Below, in pieces: positions 32,047 through 41,591 of a stretch of 64,000 bases of DNA (the first letter of the stretch is position 1; every line of letters starts with the position of its first letter). A model generated the notes under the pieces. That model was given only the letters and a program-made list of their open reading frames with translations. It was not told the DNA's origin and made no database searches. This stretch comes from a virus: positions 62,001 to 126,000 of the IMG/VR virus record IMGVR_UViG_3300024239_000016; one strand, written 5' to 3'. The position numbers were made by a program, and so were the translations under genes.

Positions 32047-33759
32047 ATGGCAGACAATAACGAACAGAGCGTGGATCCGGGTGTCGTCGGCACTGATGGA
32101 TTCCCGCCTGTTTACCAGCCCCATCGTCGCTTCACTACGTTCCGTGAAGAAGAGCTGTTCATGGGACTAGCTGGTAATAAAAAATACGTTGGCAACGTGG
32201 GTGATATCGTCTACTCTGTTGTCGGTAATCGGATCTATCACAAAGAGATTGTTTACGTTGATGAATCCACAAAGATTCCGACGTTACGCAAGCTCGAAGA
32301 GCCAGACGAAGACACGACGCTCACAGATGAAGAGCTTCTCCTTGGTCGTGGCCCCGGCACCGATTCGGATACGTACCGGATCTTCATTGACAAATCAGTT
32401 CGTCCTTTCTATGCAGCAATCGATGCTCGGTTGGACATCCGTGGCAGCATGGCTAGCATTGGCCGTCTGTACAAAGGCGCTGATGTCTATGACGAAACTG
32501 GTCGTATCAGTCTCCTCTATGATGCCAGCGGTAACTTCTTAGGGAACGATATCCCTTTGCAGTTAGTGGATCGCCAAGATAATGTGGCGGTGAAAATCAT
32601 GCCGCCGTTCAATACGTTGGCTGATCTGGACGATGGTGAGCGAGTCACTGCCCTTTTCCTGAGCGACGAAGGCGGAATGATCTCTACCCGGCAGCTGACA
32701 GTTGTTAACTCTGGATTCATTTTCAAGAGCGATCGCCATCTCCGCTATGTAACAGGCATTTCGTTGCGCACGGACTATTTGTCCTCATCTGACCCAAGCA
32801 TCATCGATTTCCCAATCGGAACCACTCAACTCAGTATGAACTTACGAGGTGTGGTGCATTACTCGAATGGCGATGAAGTCGAGATGCCAGTAGATGGTAC
32901 GAAGTTTGAGTTCATCGGACTGGATAACTTTCTGGCTACCTCACCAGGTAAGCGGTTCAAGGGTTTCCTGAAATACAAGCTCTCGGATGAAGAGGTTCAT
33001 TTTGGCGGAAGCGTAGTTGGTGCTGAGCGTTTCTTCCAGAGCGAATACACTATCCGCACTCTTGTTCAGGATGGAGCATATTCGGTTAAGTTGTTCGCAT
33101 ATCCGAATTGGATCGATCAGACCAACGGCTATCGGATGGAATATTTCCTGATGAACCTAGATCGCAGCATTTGTCAGCGCGTTACACCTCATGTGCGCCT
33201 TGGCGAAAACTCACCTGCATTCGAGCCATTGTCACTGGGCATCAAGCAGAATCTGAATGTACAGCTGGACCTCAACAAGGCCTTGCCGTCATTCAAGAGC
33301 CATCTGCACGCACAGGTCATTGGCATCTCTCTCATTACTGCTGGTGGTGAGTCAGGTACTAACTGGCGCGTTGAGTACGAGCCTGGTCAGAATCCTCAGT
33401 TTGGAACTGGTAACTATGGAGAGATGGTCTTCATTAATGCCAATCTGAAACGAGTGAAGCTCGATATGGGTCTCACAGAGCAGAGCGAATGGCTGGAACG
33501 ACTCTATCGTACCAGCAAGCCTCTGATGAATGTGGTCACTGAAGCCGACGCTCCATCGCCCACTCATTTTGCCATCATCACCAATGCATTCAGGACGGAG
33601 CATCTTCTGAGCGAATGGCGCGATGTGTTTGATCTTGGCCAGGAGATCTACCATGGCCACACCCTGTACGTTGAGTTCTTCCGGCGTACGGTAAACAACG
33701 ATCTGCACTTAGCGATTGCTGGTATCCCTCTGCGGCAAGTAGCCGCTTTTACCTCATAA
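32047..33759 (+). CDS. Virion protein candidate, phiKZ gp26 position (570 aa)
   Basis: ATG 32047 after GGGAGAAAATC. Beta-rich, with Asp/Gly turns and no membrane segment. Sits between the 850-aa protein and the terminase and ends at a strong terminator. A neck, baseplate or tail-associated role is likely from order. Confidence 0.7.
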   Translation: MADNNEQSVDPGVVGTDGFPPVYQPHRRFTTFREEELFMGLAGNKKYVGNVGDIVYSVVGNRIYHKEIVYVDESTKIPTLRKLEEPDEDTTLTDEELLLGRGPGTDSDTYRIFIDKSVRPFYAAIDARLDIRGSMASIGRLYKGADVYDETGRISLLYDASGNFLGNDIPLQLVDRQDNVAVKIMPPFNTLADLDDGERVTALFLSDEGGMISTRQLTVVNSGFIFKSDRHLRYVTGISLRTDYLSSSDPSIIDFPIGTTQLSMNLRGVVHYSNGDEVEMPVDGTKFEFIGLDNFLATSPGKRFKGFLKYKLSDEEVHFGGSVVGAERFFQSEYTIRTLVQDGAYSVKLFAYPNWIDQTNGYRMEYFLMNLDRSICQRVTPHVRLGENSPAFEPLSLGIKQNLNVQLDLNKALPSFKSHLHAQVIGISLITAGGESGTNWRVEYEPGQNPQFGTGNYGEMVFINANLKRVKLDMGLTEQSEWLERLYRTSKPLMNVVTEADAPSPTHFAIITNAFRTEHLLSEWRDVFDLGQEIYHGHTLYVEFFRRTVNNDLHLAIAGIPLRQVAAFTS

Positions 33760-33767
33760 GTAAGCAT

Positions 33768-33798
33768 ATATTCCTACCGCCAATGGCGGTAGGAATAT
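33768..33798. terminator. Hairpin terminator
   Basis: 14-bp perfect stem 33768-33781/33785-33798 with AAT loop, followed by CTATTTTTGG. Confidence 0.85.
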
Positions 33799-33849
33799 CT
33801 ATTTTTGGTTGATAGAATGACTATAAATAAATAATGGAGCTAGTCCGCG

Positions 33850-35991
33850 ATGATTCTTTTTTTAGAAGATTGGGGACGTTACCCTACAGCCTTACCTGAT
33901 TTCGATACGCCGAACAGATCTTTTGTTGAGCTGTGTGCTAAGTACAAGCTCATGGGAGTTAAAAATCATTTATTCCCTTTGGCGCTAGTAAATCAGAAAC
34001 TAAAGGGAGTGGATCCTTTCTCTGAGCAAGTCTTACAGTCCAGAGAGTTAATGGACATGATTGCTCTAGAGTGCCGTATTAATCCATGGTACTATTTCCG
34101 CGAATGTATGCGAGTACCAGGTCAAGCTGGTCAGGCTCCTATTCATCTGAGAGCCAATCGCGGCAACATTGCATTATTTTGGGCATTCTTTAATCACGCT
34201 CTTTTCTTATTGATGCAAATTCGTCAGACTGGTAAGAGTTTGAATCTTGACGGATTAAATGTTGGTTTGTTGAATATCTGGTGTAATAAATCCACGATTG
34301 GTCTTCTGACAAAAGACGAAGGTCTAAGAGCGCGCAATATTCAGCGTCTCAAAGACATCATGGATGAACTACCTCCGTATCTGGATCGTCGTCAAAAAGG
34401 CGATGCGAACAATACAGAAGAAATCACCATCAATGCACTGGGTAATCGTTTAAAAGCTTTCTTACCACAGATGAGTCCAAAGATGGCGCTCAACTCTGGT
34501 CGCGGTTACACAATGGAAATCTTCGAGAATGACGAAGGTCCATTCCAACCAAATTGCCACATCAGTATTCCAGCAGCTCTAGCTGCAGGCGGCGCTGCTC
34601 GTGAAATGGCCGAAGCAGCTGGCGCTCCATATGGGACTATCTTCACCACAACCGCTGGTGTAAAGAGCACTAAAGAAGGGGCGTATATCTACAACCTCTT
34701 CCAATCAGCAGCTCCATGGACGGAGTCGTTCCTGGATTGTAAGAATAATGCTGATCTTAGAAATGTCGTTGGTAAAGCAGCAGGTGGTGAGTTCCGAATC
34801 GCTGGTGTATTCAACCACACAATGCTGGGCTACAATGATGAATGGTTGCGTAAGCGAATATCTGAAGCTCTAGCTGAAGGCGAAAATGCAGCCGCAGACT
34901 TCTTGAACAGATGGGCGGATAGTAGCGGTGATAATCCAATCCCAAAAGAATATCTGGATCTGATTGAAGGATCTAGAAAAGAAGTCAAGTTTACGGAATT
35001 CAATTCAGAGGGATACACAATCCGCTGGTATGTAGATTCCGATGTCGTTTATAACGTCTTACCAGATCGAGGATTCATCATCAGTATGGATACCTCCAGC
35101 GCGTCTGGTCGTGACGATATAGCTATCACTTTTATGGATCCAGAGGATCTCGGTATTCTTGGTGTTGCTACTATCTCAGAAACAAGTTTGTTTATGTTTA
35201 GTATCTGGGTCGGTAAGCTACTACTTAGATTTAGAAGATCAGTCTTGATGATTGAATACAAGAGCAGCGGCGTAGCTATTGTGGATTATCTATGCGACTA
35301 TCTGCCCGCTAAGGGCCAGGATCCATTTAAGCGTCTGTTTAATCGAGCAATCAACGAACCAGAAGCTGACTCGGTGCGAACGGAAGAAATTCGCAAGCCT
35401 TTAAATAGACGTAGAAGCGATGTATATGTCAAATACAAGAATACCTTTGGTTTCAACACCTCAGGTACCGGCCTAACCAGTCGTAAAGATCTGTACTCAA
35501 CCACATTGATGGATGGTCTGAAGAAAGCAGCTAGTCGTATCTTCGATGCGCAGCTTATCGATCAATTCCATACATTGAAAACCATCAATAACAGAACAGA
35601 TCACGCTCAGGGTAAGAAAGACGATATCGTCATTAGTTGGCTTTTGTCAATTTGGATGCTAACGAACGGTCGGAATTTGGTAGAGTATGGTTTAGATGTT
35701 ACAAAGATAATGTCGAGACTGACTAGCGTTCTTCCAGATACCGCATCGCCACATGAGCGCAGAGAGGCAGCTTTACAGAAGAGGATTCGCGATAGGATCT
35801 ATGAGCTCTATGAGACCATGGTCAGAGAAACAAATCAGCTAATCCTCAGGAAGTATGAAATCGAGCTGCGTCAACTTGAGAGTAAATTAATTCTCGGTAA
35901 TGAGGAATTCTTCAATATCGATTCTTTCTTACAAAGAGTTGGTGAAGAACGTAAACGTAACGCCCGCAACAATCGACTTAACCACAGGTGA
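33850..35991 (+). CDS. terL: Terminase large subunit
   Basis: Packages DNA into the prohead. N-terminal ATPase: a degenerate Walker A LLMQIRQTGKSLN at about residues 119-131 and a Walker-B-like IFENDEGPF near 223. C-terminal RNase-H-like nuclease: FIISMDTSSASGRDDIAI at about 408-425 with the metal-binding Asp, MIEYKSSG near 468, and GKKDDIVISWLLSIW near 588. Length 713 aa is typical of phiKZ-type TerL. ATG 33850 has GGAGCTAG upstream. No small subunit is evident nearby. Confidence 0.9.
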   Translation: MILFLEDWGRYPTALPDFDTPNRSFVELCAKYKLMGVKNHLFPLALVNQKLKGVDPFSEQVLQSRELMDMIALECRINPWYYFRECMRVPGQAGQAPIHLRANRGNIALFWAFFNHALFLLMQIRQTGKSLNLDGLNVGLLNIWCNKSTIGLLTKDEGLRARNIQRLKDIMDELPPYLDRRQKGDANNTEEITINALGNRLKAFLPQMSPKMALNSGRGYTMEIFENDEGPFQPNCHISIPAALAAGGAAREMAEAAGAPYGTIFTTTAGVKSTKEGAYIYNLFQSAAPWTESFLDCKNNADLRNVVGKAAGGEFRIAGVFNHTMLGYNDEWLRKRISEALAEGENAAADFLNRWADSSGDNPIPKEYLDLIEGSRKEVKFTEFNSEGYTIRWYVDSDVVYNVLPDRGFIISMDTSSASGRDDIAITFMDPEDLGILGVATISETSLFMFSIWVGKLLLRFRRSVLMIEYKSSGVAIVDYLCDYLPAKGQDPFKRLFNRAINEPEADSVRTEEIRKPLNRRRSDVYVKYKNTFGFNTSGTGLTSRKDLYSTTLMDGLKKAASRIFDAQLIDQFHTLKTINNRTDHAQGKKDDIVISWLLSIWMLTNGRNLVEYGLDVTKIMSRLTSVLPDTASPHERREAALQKRIRDRIYELYETMVRETNQLILRKYEIELRQLESKLILGNEEFFNIDSFLQRVGEERKRNARNNRLNHR

Positions 35992-35995
35992 TCCC

Positions 35996-36316
35996 ATGAG
36001 CAATGCAACATTACGTGAAAGTATGAAACAGCTGGTAACTTCCCCAGCACTTATCGTCCCGGAAAATTACGGGTTTACTCGGTCGAATCCAGATTCGGAC
36101 GATCCGACTCTCTTCACTCGCGTTGTGTATCTTCGACGAAACGGTACGCGTATTCTGCAGGCTGATTTGCAGAATAAGGTTGATGGCAAATACCTGCGTG
36201 AAGTCGTGAAGTACTTCGAAGACGACGGTGCCACCATTCGCGACGAGATCACCTGGGAATACTCCTACGAAGGTGATGTCATCAAGTCGAAAATCGCTGT
36301 GCCGAATACGCCATAA
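35996..36316 (+). CDS. Small virion-associated protein, paralogue of the 8874 gene (106 aa)
   Basis: ATG 35996 is chosen because AGGTG precedes it by 5 nt; a longer frame would lie inside terL. Layout VVKYFEDDGATIRDEITWEY then YEGDVIKSKIAVPNTP parallels the end of the protein at 8874. The stop overlaps the next ATG (TAATG), so both are coupled. Likely a small structural component. Confidence 0.7.
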   Translation: MSNATLRESMKQLVTSPALIVPENYGFTRSNPDSDDPTLFTRVVYLRRNGTRILQADLQNKVDGKYLREVVKYFEDDGATIRDEITWEYSYEGDVIKSKIAVPNTP

Positions 36317-37032
36317 TGACAATGTCAAAACTGAAAATGCCAGTGGGACGCTCTTTGTGTCTCTGGGCAAATAAAACACAATCCACTTACACGGCAAAAA
36401 TAACTTTGCACAATCCCAAGCCATTGCCAGCAACAGTACAATACTGGGCTGGCCAATGGGCTGAGAAAGTAAGTGGAAAACCTAGCGTTAAGATTCCGGC
36501 AAAGCAAGATAGTCGGATCATCGAGCTTGAGGTCCTACCCGGTGAGTCGCTTTGTGTCTTTACAGATAATCGCGACATCGTGGCTGAACTCGAGCTGTTT
36601 ATCGTTCACATCGATAAACCGAATATCGATATCAGTAAAACACGTGAGGCTGTAGTTCGAGTTAGTGTAGCTGGCGCAAAATCACCAGTTACAATTGGGC
36701 CAGCGTCTGTTGCTAAGGGACTGACAGTAACTCCCAAAGAAATAACAGTTAAGCCACGTGAGCAGGCATCATTCAAGATCGAAGCTAGCGATGCCACGGA
36801 CAGTATCCGCAAAGTTCGTTTTGGCATTCTGGATCGGGCCACTTCAGCATCAGGTACCGTTGTTGCTGATTGTCGTAAGATGATTCGTGAGACGTATCGG
36901 GCCGCTCGTGATGAATCTACGATTGAACCTACCGCTCATGCGGTTCAGCAAACACCCGCGCCTGAAAACGACATCATTGCAGGTATGAAGAGTAGCTATT
37001 TCAAAACTCATCCTGCTTTTGTTAAAAAGTAA
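36316..37032 (+). CDS. Unknown beta-rich protein (238 aa)
   Basis: ATG 36316 overlaps the upstream stop. Beta-rich, Ig-like rhythm (TAKITLHNPKPLPATVQYW, then VTPKEITVKPREQASFKIE) suggests two Ig-like or bacterial-surface domains, common as decorations of capsid or tail. The last 60 residues are polar. Structural role is inferred. Confidence 0.7.
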   Translation: MTMSKLKMPVGRSLCLWANKTQSTYTAKITLHNPKPLPATVQYWAGQWAEKVSGKPSVKIPAKQDSRIIELEVLPGESLCVFTDNRDIVAELELFIVHIDKPNIDISKTREAVVRVSVAGAKSPVTIGPASVAKGLTVTPKEITVKPREQASFKIEASDATDSIRKVRFGILDRATSASGTVVADCRKMIRETYRAARDESTIEPTAHAVQQTPAPENDIIAGMKSSYFKTHPAFVKK

Positions 37033-37042
37033 TACCACATAG

Positions 37043-37074
37043 ATACATTCCTCCCCATTCGGGGAGGAATGTAT
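37043..37074. terminator. Bidirectional hairpin terminator between convergent genes
   Basis: 14-bp perfect stem 37043-37056/37061-37074, ATTC loop, between genes ending at 37032 (plus) and 37079 (minus). Confidence 0.85.
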
Positions 37075-37078
37075 TGTT

Positions 37079-37879
37079 TTATCTATGCGCACTTATCAAA
37101 GAACGGATTGTACGAGATTTACTTTCGCGATCATTCAGAATGAGGATCTTGGCCCATTTAACCACCATCTCATCGTACATCTCGTAATCGTCAGCGTAGC
37201 CATCAATCAAGCTCGAGATAATGCCCAATTCATGACCACCCTTCATTGCTCCTTCATCGAGATCTACCCTTGTATGGTTGTAGATGTATCCCTTAACAGC
37301 ATGCAAGACCATCTTCGCAAAGATCGTGTAATAGCGAGGACGAATTTTTGTAAGATTGGTATCATGTGTGATAATACAACGTAGATAAGAAGTGCGCGGT
37401 AAGAACACGTTATCCTTCACCATTACGGTGTTTTCAGCAATGAGTTCGATGTTTGCCGTTGACATCACTGGCAGCATTGCTAGGGCATCAGTGATGCCCT
37501 GGGTAAGACGCAGCATTGCGTTACCAGATAGCGCGCCAGCTAAGCTCTGCTGAAGCTGCTTAGTGGGATCTACGTGCAGGACATGTAAGAGAGACATAAT
37601 GGATTGTCCATTAGTGATCTCCTTCGGTACTCGGAATACATAGGTCACGTCATCAGTACGTTCACTTGGTACGCGACTCAGATCGATCAGTACCTCAGTA
37701 CCGCCTACCAGATTGCAATCGACCATGACCATTGGTCTGATCACCAGATCCATGATCTGGCTATCGATTGTTTTTGGGGTGAATCCATATCCGCGGCTAT
37801 TAGACATGAATGCGTATCTGAGAACTTGTGGCGGGATTCTTGCCTTGACATGGTCAATGGCTTTATTCGCAATGTTCAT
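37079..37879 (-). CDS. Unknown protein (266 aa)
   Basis: On the minus strand ATG 37879 follows GGGAG by 5 nt; four extra codons upstream (GTG 37891) would overlap that site. Mixed alpha/beta, no signal, with several Met/Val-rich strands (DLVIRPMVMVDCNLVGG). Single minus-strand gene in a plus-strand region. Not recognised. Confidence 0.7.
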   Translation of the reverse strand: MNIANKAIDHVKARIPPQVLRYAFMSNSRGYGFTPKTIDSQIMDLVIRPMVMVDCNLVGGTEVLIDLSRVPSERTDDVTYVFRVPKEITNGQSIMSLLHVLHVDPTKQLQQSLAGALSGNAMLRLTQGITDALAMLPVMSTANIELIAENTVMVKDNVFLPRTSYLRCIITHDTNLTKIRPRYYTIFAKMVLHAVKGYIYNHTRVDLDEGAMKGGHELGIISSLIDGYADDYEMYDEMVVKWAKILILNDRESKSRTIRSLISAHR

Positions 37880-37910
37880 GTTCACTCCCACATGAAAAAT
37901 TTTTCAACAA

Positions 37911-37918
37911 TATATTAC
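37911..37918 (+). promoter_or_regulatory. TATATTAC early-promoter-like element
   Basis: Exact TATATTAC preceded by AATTTTTCAACAA, 55 nt upstream of ATG 37973. Starts the transcription unit that contains dCTP deaminase and the tubulin-like gene. Confidence 0.6.
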
Positions 37919-37972
37919 AAGATTGATGCTCTATCAGACAATTTCCGTTAATGCCAATTGTAAAGGACCGAC

Positions 37973-38350
37973 ATGGAAGACGAAGTAGCGATTAAAAGAC
38001 GCCGCAAGATGTCATTAGGAGTTATGTCATTAATGGCAGCCCGTCGGGCTCTTGATGATGCTTTGATGTTTATCAACGATGACACAAAGCAGTTCTTTGG
38101 TATGTCCGCGTTTGCTGAACGTGACATCACGATGTATGACGGCCGATATGCTTTTGTAAGCGGCCTGAATAGTGTTGAGGAGATTACGTATTTTCTCGAT
38201 ACTCTGTTAAATCCCGCTAGCGAGTACCTGAAAGGAATAGCCAAACTGAAAAATACCGAAACCCTATACAAGATCGGTACAGCCAGTCGTAAACGTGTCT
38301 TTCAACACTACATTCAACAAGCAAAAGAAAATCAAGGGACAGAAGCATGA
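37973..38350 (+). CDS. Unknown early protein (125 aa)
   Basis: First ORF after the TATATTAC element. Basic start ([19 protein letters not shown]), then helical. The stop overlaps the dCTP deaminase ATG by 4 nt, so they are coupled. No family recognised. Confidence 0.7.
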   Translation: MEDEVAIKRRRKMSLGVMSLMAARRALDDALMFINDDTKQFFGMSAFAERDITMYDGRYAFVSGLNSVEEITYFLDTLLNPASEYLKGIAKLKNTETLYKIGTASRKRVFQHYIQQAKENQGTEA

Positions 38351-38943
38351 GTATTTTGAACGATCGTCGTATCCGCGAGTATGCCTGGAATCAAGGCATG
38401 ATTGAGCCGTTTGAGCCGGACCTGGTCCGTGAGATACCGGTAAGACTATCTGCTGGCGACGGGTTTCTGGAAAAAGTAATTTCCTACGGCACATCTAGCT
38501 ATGGCTACGATATTCGTTGCGGTCGTGAATTCAAAGTTTTCACAAACATCAACAGTACCGTAATTGATCCGAAGAATTTCGACGAACGCAATTATGTAAA
38601 TGTGGTGGATGATTTCTGTATCATTCCTCCAAACTCATTTGCTCTGGCTCGCTCAGTGGAGCGCTTCAAGATTCCTCGTAACATGCTGACTGTATGTCTT
38701 GGTAAGTCGACGTACGCTCGCTGCGGCATCATTGTTAACGTGACTCCGTTTGAACCTGAATGGGAAGGTTACGTGACCCTGGAATTCTCCAACACCACTC
38801 CGCTGCCAGCGAAGATCTATGCCAATGAAGGCTGCGCTCAAGTCCTCTTCTTTGAAGCTGACGAAGAGTGCGAGACTTCCTATAAGGATCGTAACGGCAA
38901 GTACATGGGGCAGCCAGCCGTTCCGGTTATCCCGAAGGTTTAG
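38347..38943 (+). CDS. dcd: dCTP deaminase
   Basis: Deaminates dCTP to dUTP, feeding dTTP synthesis. 198 aa against 193 in E. coli Dcd. Conserved parts: [10 protein letters not shown] at about residues 46-55, [12 protein letters not shown] at about 117-128, and [20 protein letters not shown] at about 134-153, including the catalytic Glu in the EWEG segment. The end [14 protein letters not shown] is typical. Together with thymidylate kinase elsewhere in the window it supplies thymidine nucleotides for phage DNA. Confidence 0.93.
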   Translation: MSILNDRRIREYAWNQGMIEPFEPDLVREIPVRLSAGDGFLEKVISYGTSSYGYDIRCGREFKVFTNINSTVIDPKNFDERNYVNVVDDFCIIPPNSFALARSVERFKIPRNMLTVCLGKSTYARCGIIVNVTPFEPEWEGYVTLEFSNTTPLPAKIYANEGCAQVLFFEADEECETSYKDRNGKYMGQPAVPVIPKV

Positions 38944-38945
38944 CA

Positions 38946-39341
38946 ATGGAGATGCTACATTTTTATCAATCGGTAGCCGTAGCATTGCTGATCATGGCAG
39001 TTGGTGCGCTGGTTCTTTGGTTGCTTAATCAACCTCCGAAAAAATCATCTGCCACTGCTGAAGACATCCTCAAACTCTTTGATTTGTATGAAAAATTAAG
39101 AGTACAAGAATCCGGGCTACATAAAAAAATCATTGAGCTACGTGGTATTGTAGTCGCGAATGCCATTACTCAGAATCACAACAACAAAGGCATGATTGAT
39201 GGTTTTCGAAATCATAGCCGCGAGATAAGAGTGATCAAAAGGATAATTAATCCTAAGATCAATCGAGCACGGTTGCTTGTAATGGCTAATGCGCTTCAAG
39301 CGAGAAATAAAAAACATCTACGTAAGCCCAAACTCCTTTAA
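38946..39341 (+). CDS. Single-pass membrane protein (131 aa)
   Basis: ATG 38946 two bases after the dcd stop. One membrane helix at about residues 10-27 (ALLIMAVGALVLWLL), then a cytoplasmic-looking coiled, very basic tail (KIIELRG, INPKINRARLLVMANAL). First of three membrane proteins directly before the tubulin-like gene. Function unknown. Confidence 0.65.
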   Translation: MEMLHFYQSVAVALLIMAVGALVLWLLNQPPKKSSATAEDILKLFDLYEKLRVQESGLHKKIIELRGIVVANAITQNHNNKGMIDGFRNHSREIRVIKRIINPKINRARLLVMANALQARNKKHLRKPKLL

Positions 39342-39366
39342 TCCTATATTTAAGATAGGAGCTAAT

Positions 39367-39549
39367 GTGAAAGCAAAAATGTCCGAGTATTTAGGAGCCA
39401 TAGCGTTTATTGTGGCTTCGGTAATCTGGAAGATCTTTGTATCGGTACTCAGTTTTTTGGGTAGCGTCTTTTCTATAGTTTTAGGATTTGCTTTTTTAAT
39501 TGGTATTCTGGTTATTGTTGAGACCATCATGTTTGATCTAAGGATGTGA
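39367..39549 (+). CDS. Small two-helix membrane protein (60 aa)
   Basis: GTG 39367 with TAGGAG 6 nt upstream is preferred; the earlier ATG lies inside the preceding gene. Two hydrophobic segments (YLGAIAFIVASVIWKIFV and VLGFAFLIGILVIVETI). Stop adjacent to the next start. Confidence 0.6.
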   Translation: MKAKMSEYLGAIAFIVASVIWKIFVSVLSFLGSVFSIVLGFAFLIGILVIVETIMFDLRM

Positions 39550-39550
39550 G

Positions 39551-39775
39551 ATGAAACTCCCATCACAAATCAAACTACGGGCCTCTTTGACCACACCTAC
39601 CATCGGCTATAAGTTTTTCACTGATCTCAGTAATTGGTTCGCTGAAAAAAGCTCAACTGCTAAATTAATACTGGTAGCAGTGACATCGTTTGTTACACTC
39701 TTTTTCCTGATGTTCTTAGCTATTGCAGCTGGGAATGTTTTCGCTCTTTACCTTATTTATCGTAGTATTTTGTAA
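39551..39775 (+). CDS. Small membrane protein (74 aa)
   Basis: ATG 39551 overlaps the preceding stop region (TGAGATG). A C-terminal pair of hydrophobic stretches (LILVAVTSFVTLFFLMFLA, FALYLIYRSI). Twelve bases before the tubulin-like gene. Role unknown. Confidence 0.6.
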   Translation: MKLPSQIKLRASLTTPTIGYKFFTDLSNWFAEKSSTAKLILVAVTSFVTLFFLMFLAIAAGNVFALYLIYRSIL

Positions 39776-39787
39776 GAGAGGTTTTAC

Positions 39788-40786
39788 ATGTCGAAACAAA
39801 AGAAAATGCTGATCATCGGCTGTGGTGGCGCTGGTGTTGTTACTGCCAGTGAGTTCGAAGCAACTCGCGGCGTCCCGGAAGAACTGACCACTCTGTTCGA
39901 TGTCTGTTACGTCGATACCTCGCGGGCAAACATTCCCGTGACGGTGGAAGTCGATCGTGCTTTCACAATCCCTGGTCTTGATGGTGCTGGCGGTAACCGC
40001 GCTCTTTACGCCGATCCCATTCGCCAGGCAATGCCCAACATTGTGTCGTTCGTCAAGCCTGCAGACATCCATGTCATCATCTACTCTGCCTCTGGCGGCT
40101 CTGGTTCAACGATCGGCCCAATGCTGGCATCCCAGTTGCTGAAGCGCGGTATGAATGTCGTGTGTGTTGTTATTGGCGACACCACTACCATCGAAGCCAC
40201 CAAGAACACGATCGGCACTCTGCGCAGTATCGACGGTGTTGCTCGTGCAAACCAAGTCACGATGCCGATCATCTACGCGTTCAACTCGGTGAACAAAACA
40301 ATCGCCGAAGTGAATCGTGAGATTCGCAGCAACATCGTTCTCCTGGCCACTCTGTTCTCTGGCAATCACGAATACATCGACAGTCGTGACCTGTACAGCT
40401 GGTTGCACTTCCATGAAACCACTGAATACGATCCTGGTTTGGCCATGCTGGAAATCATGACGTGTGATCGCTCCGATCTTTCCGAACTGAAGAGCAAGCT
40501 GCCGATCGCATCCATGATCACTCTCGGTCAGTCGCTCGATGAACGGGCAATCCTCGGCGATGATGCCCCGGAATACCAGAAGGTTGGTCTGCTGTACGTT
40601 GGCGATGGCTCGAAGTATTCCAACAATGTCTCCATTTTCTACGCACTGCATACCCACGGCATTGCAAGGATTGTTGGCGAATACACTGATCGCCTGGTGC
40701 GTTTGCGTGAGCGTGCTAATGCCAGCCGTGAACAGATCGCAATCGCTGATCCCAATACCGTTGCCGATGACGGTATGTTTTACTGA
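39788..40786 (+). CDS. Tubulin/FtsZ-like GTPase, PhuZ-type
   Basis: 332 aa, the size of phage PhuZ proteins. Signs of the fold: the N-terminal nucleotide-binding loop IIGCGGAGVV (residues 9-18) and the glycine-rich signature SASGGSGSTIGP (about 100-111), equivalent to the tubulin GGGTGSG loop. A Thr/Asn-rich region and an acidic end (ADPNTVADDG) fit the acidic PhuZ tail. PhuZ filaments centre the phage nucleus and carry capsids to it. The sequence is divergent and the T7 catalytic loop is not obvious to me. Codon use is GC-rich, implying high expression. ATG 39788 has GAGAGG upstream. Confidence 0.8.
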   Translation: MSKQKKMLIIGCGGAGVVTASEFEATRGVPEELTTLFDVCYVDTSRANIPVTVEVDRAFTIPGLDGAGGNRALYADPIRQAMPNIVSFVKPADIHVIIYSASGGSGSTIGPMLASQLLKRGMNVVCVVIGDTTTIEATKNTIGTLRSIDGVARANQVTMPIIYAFNSVNKTIAEVNREIRSNIVLLATLFSGNHEYIDSRDLYSWLHFHETTEYDPGLAMLEIMTCDRSDLSELKSKLPIASMITLGQSLDERAILGDDAPEYQKVGLLYVGDGSKYSNNVSIFYALHTHGIARIVGEYTDRLVRLRERANASREQIAIADPNTVADDGMFY

Positions 40787-40805
40787 CATCAGTTTGTCAT
40801 AATTC

Positions 40806-40835
40806 ACATACAGCCGGGGAAACCCGGCTGTATGT
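40806..40835. terminator. Hairpin terminator with GAAA tetraloop
   Basis: 13-bp perfect stem 40806-40818/40823-40835 capped by GAAA. Follows the tubulin-like gene. Confidence 0.85.
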
Positions 40836-40898
40836 CTATGACCTCAGTAAATTATAGCAGTTGCTGGAGATTTGATGACAAATACGGACTAAAGTCTT

Positions 40899-41228
40899 AT
40901 GAATGAATTAGTAATTGACTTGAAAGAACCGATTTTGCAGCTTTTTACGGCATTGCAAAATAGCGATCGATTCCGTGAAGATTTTGCAGTATCCATCGAA
41001 AAGTGTGTGCAGTCGGCCGCCGAGCGGATTCTGTATTTTGAGAAAACCAACAATAACCATATGTGGAAGCTGCTAGATGGTAACGGCTACCGCTTGTTGA
41101 ATTACGCTCTATGGAACCACGTTCTGCGCTGTCAGTCTAAAGATGGATCTTTTGTATGTAGCGAGAAAAACACTGTTGTAGTTAAGATACGTGGTACGCT
41201 CGCTTATTTCTCTTTTGAAAAAATATAA
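40899..41228 (+). CDS. Member of small paralogous family (109 aa)
   Basis: Starts VIDLKEPILQLF and ends VVVKIRGTLAYFSFEKI. The same arrangement (short IDL...LLF start, helical middle, terminal strand pair) recurs in the genes at 41241 and, more loosely, 42142, 42591 and 43015. Ribosome site is weak. Function unknown. Confidence 0.65.
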   Translation: MNELVIDLKEPILQLFTALQNSDRFREDFAVSIEKCVQSAAERILYFEKTNNNHMWKLLDGNGYRLLNYALWNHVLRCQSKDGSFVCSEKNTVVVKIRGTLAYFSFEKI

Positions 41229-41240
41229 ATGGAGTAATCA

Positions 41241-41582
41241 ATGTTAGCTATTGACCTACGTGAGGTCTTGGTGCTCCTGTTTCAGAAGAGCATCAAACTC
41301 AAAAAAGAAAACCAAAAATCATTAAGTGAAGTTACGGTCGGAATAATAATGCAGCACCTCTATAGCGTTATTGTTTTTGGCTTGGTTAATAAACAGCTTC
41401 CGATGGATTGCTACGCTGGCATCGATGTGCTCGATCAGTTAACTTTGAATGACATCTTTTCACCAGCTGAGCTAAAGTGGTTTCTATCGCGAACATTAGC
41501 CCATACTTTATTACAGAAATGTGAAGTGATTGATACGATCATCGTAGGACAGCATGCTGTAATAAGTTATAAAAATGATTAA
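41241..41582 (+). CDS. Member of small paralogous family (113 aa)
   Basis: ATG 41241 after TGGAGTAATC. Start AIDLREVLVLLFQ and end IIVGQHAVISYKND align in layout with the preceding gene. Part of a run of short genes with small gaps or overlaps. Confidence 0.65.
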   Translation: MLAIDLREVLVLLFQKSIKLKKENQKSLSEVTVGIIMQHLYSVIVFGLVNKQLPMDCYAGIDVLDQLTLNDIFSPAELKWFLSRTLAHTLLQKCEVIDTIIVGQHAVISYKND

Positions 41583-41591
41583 GGATAGTAA

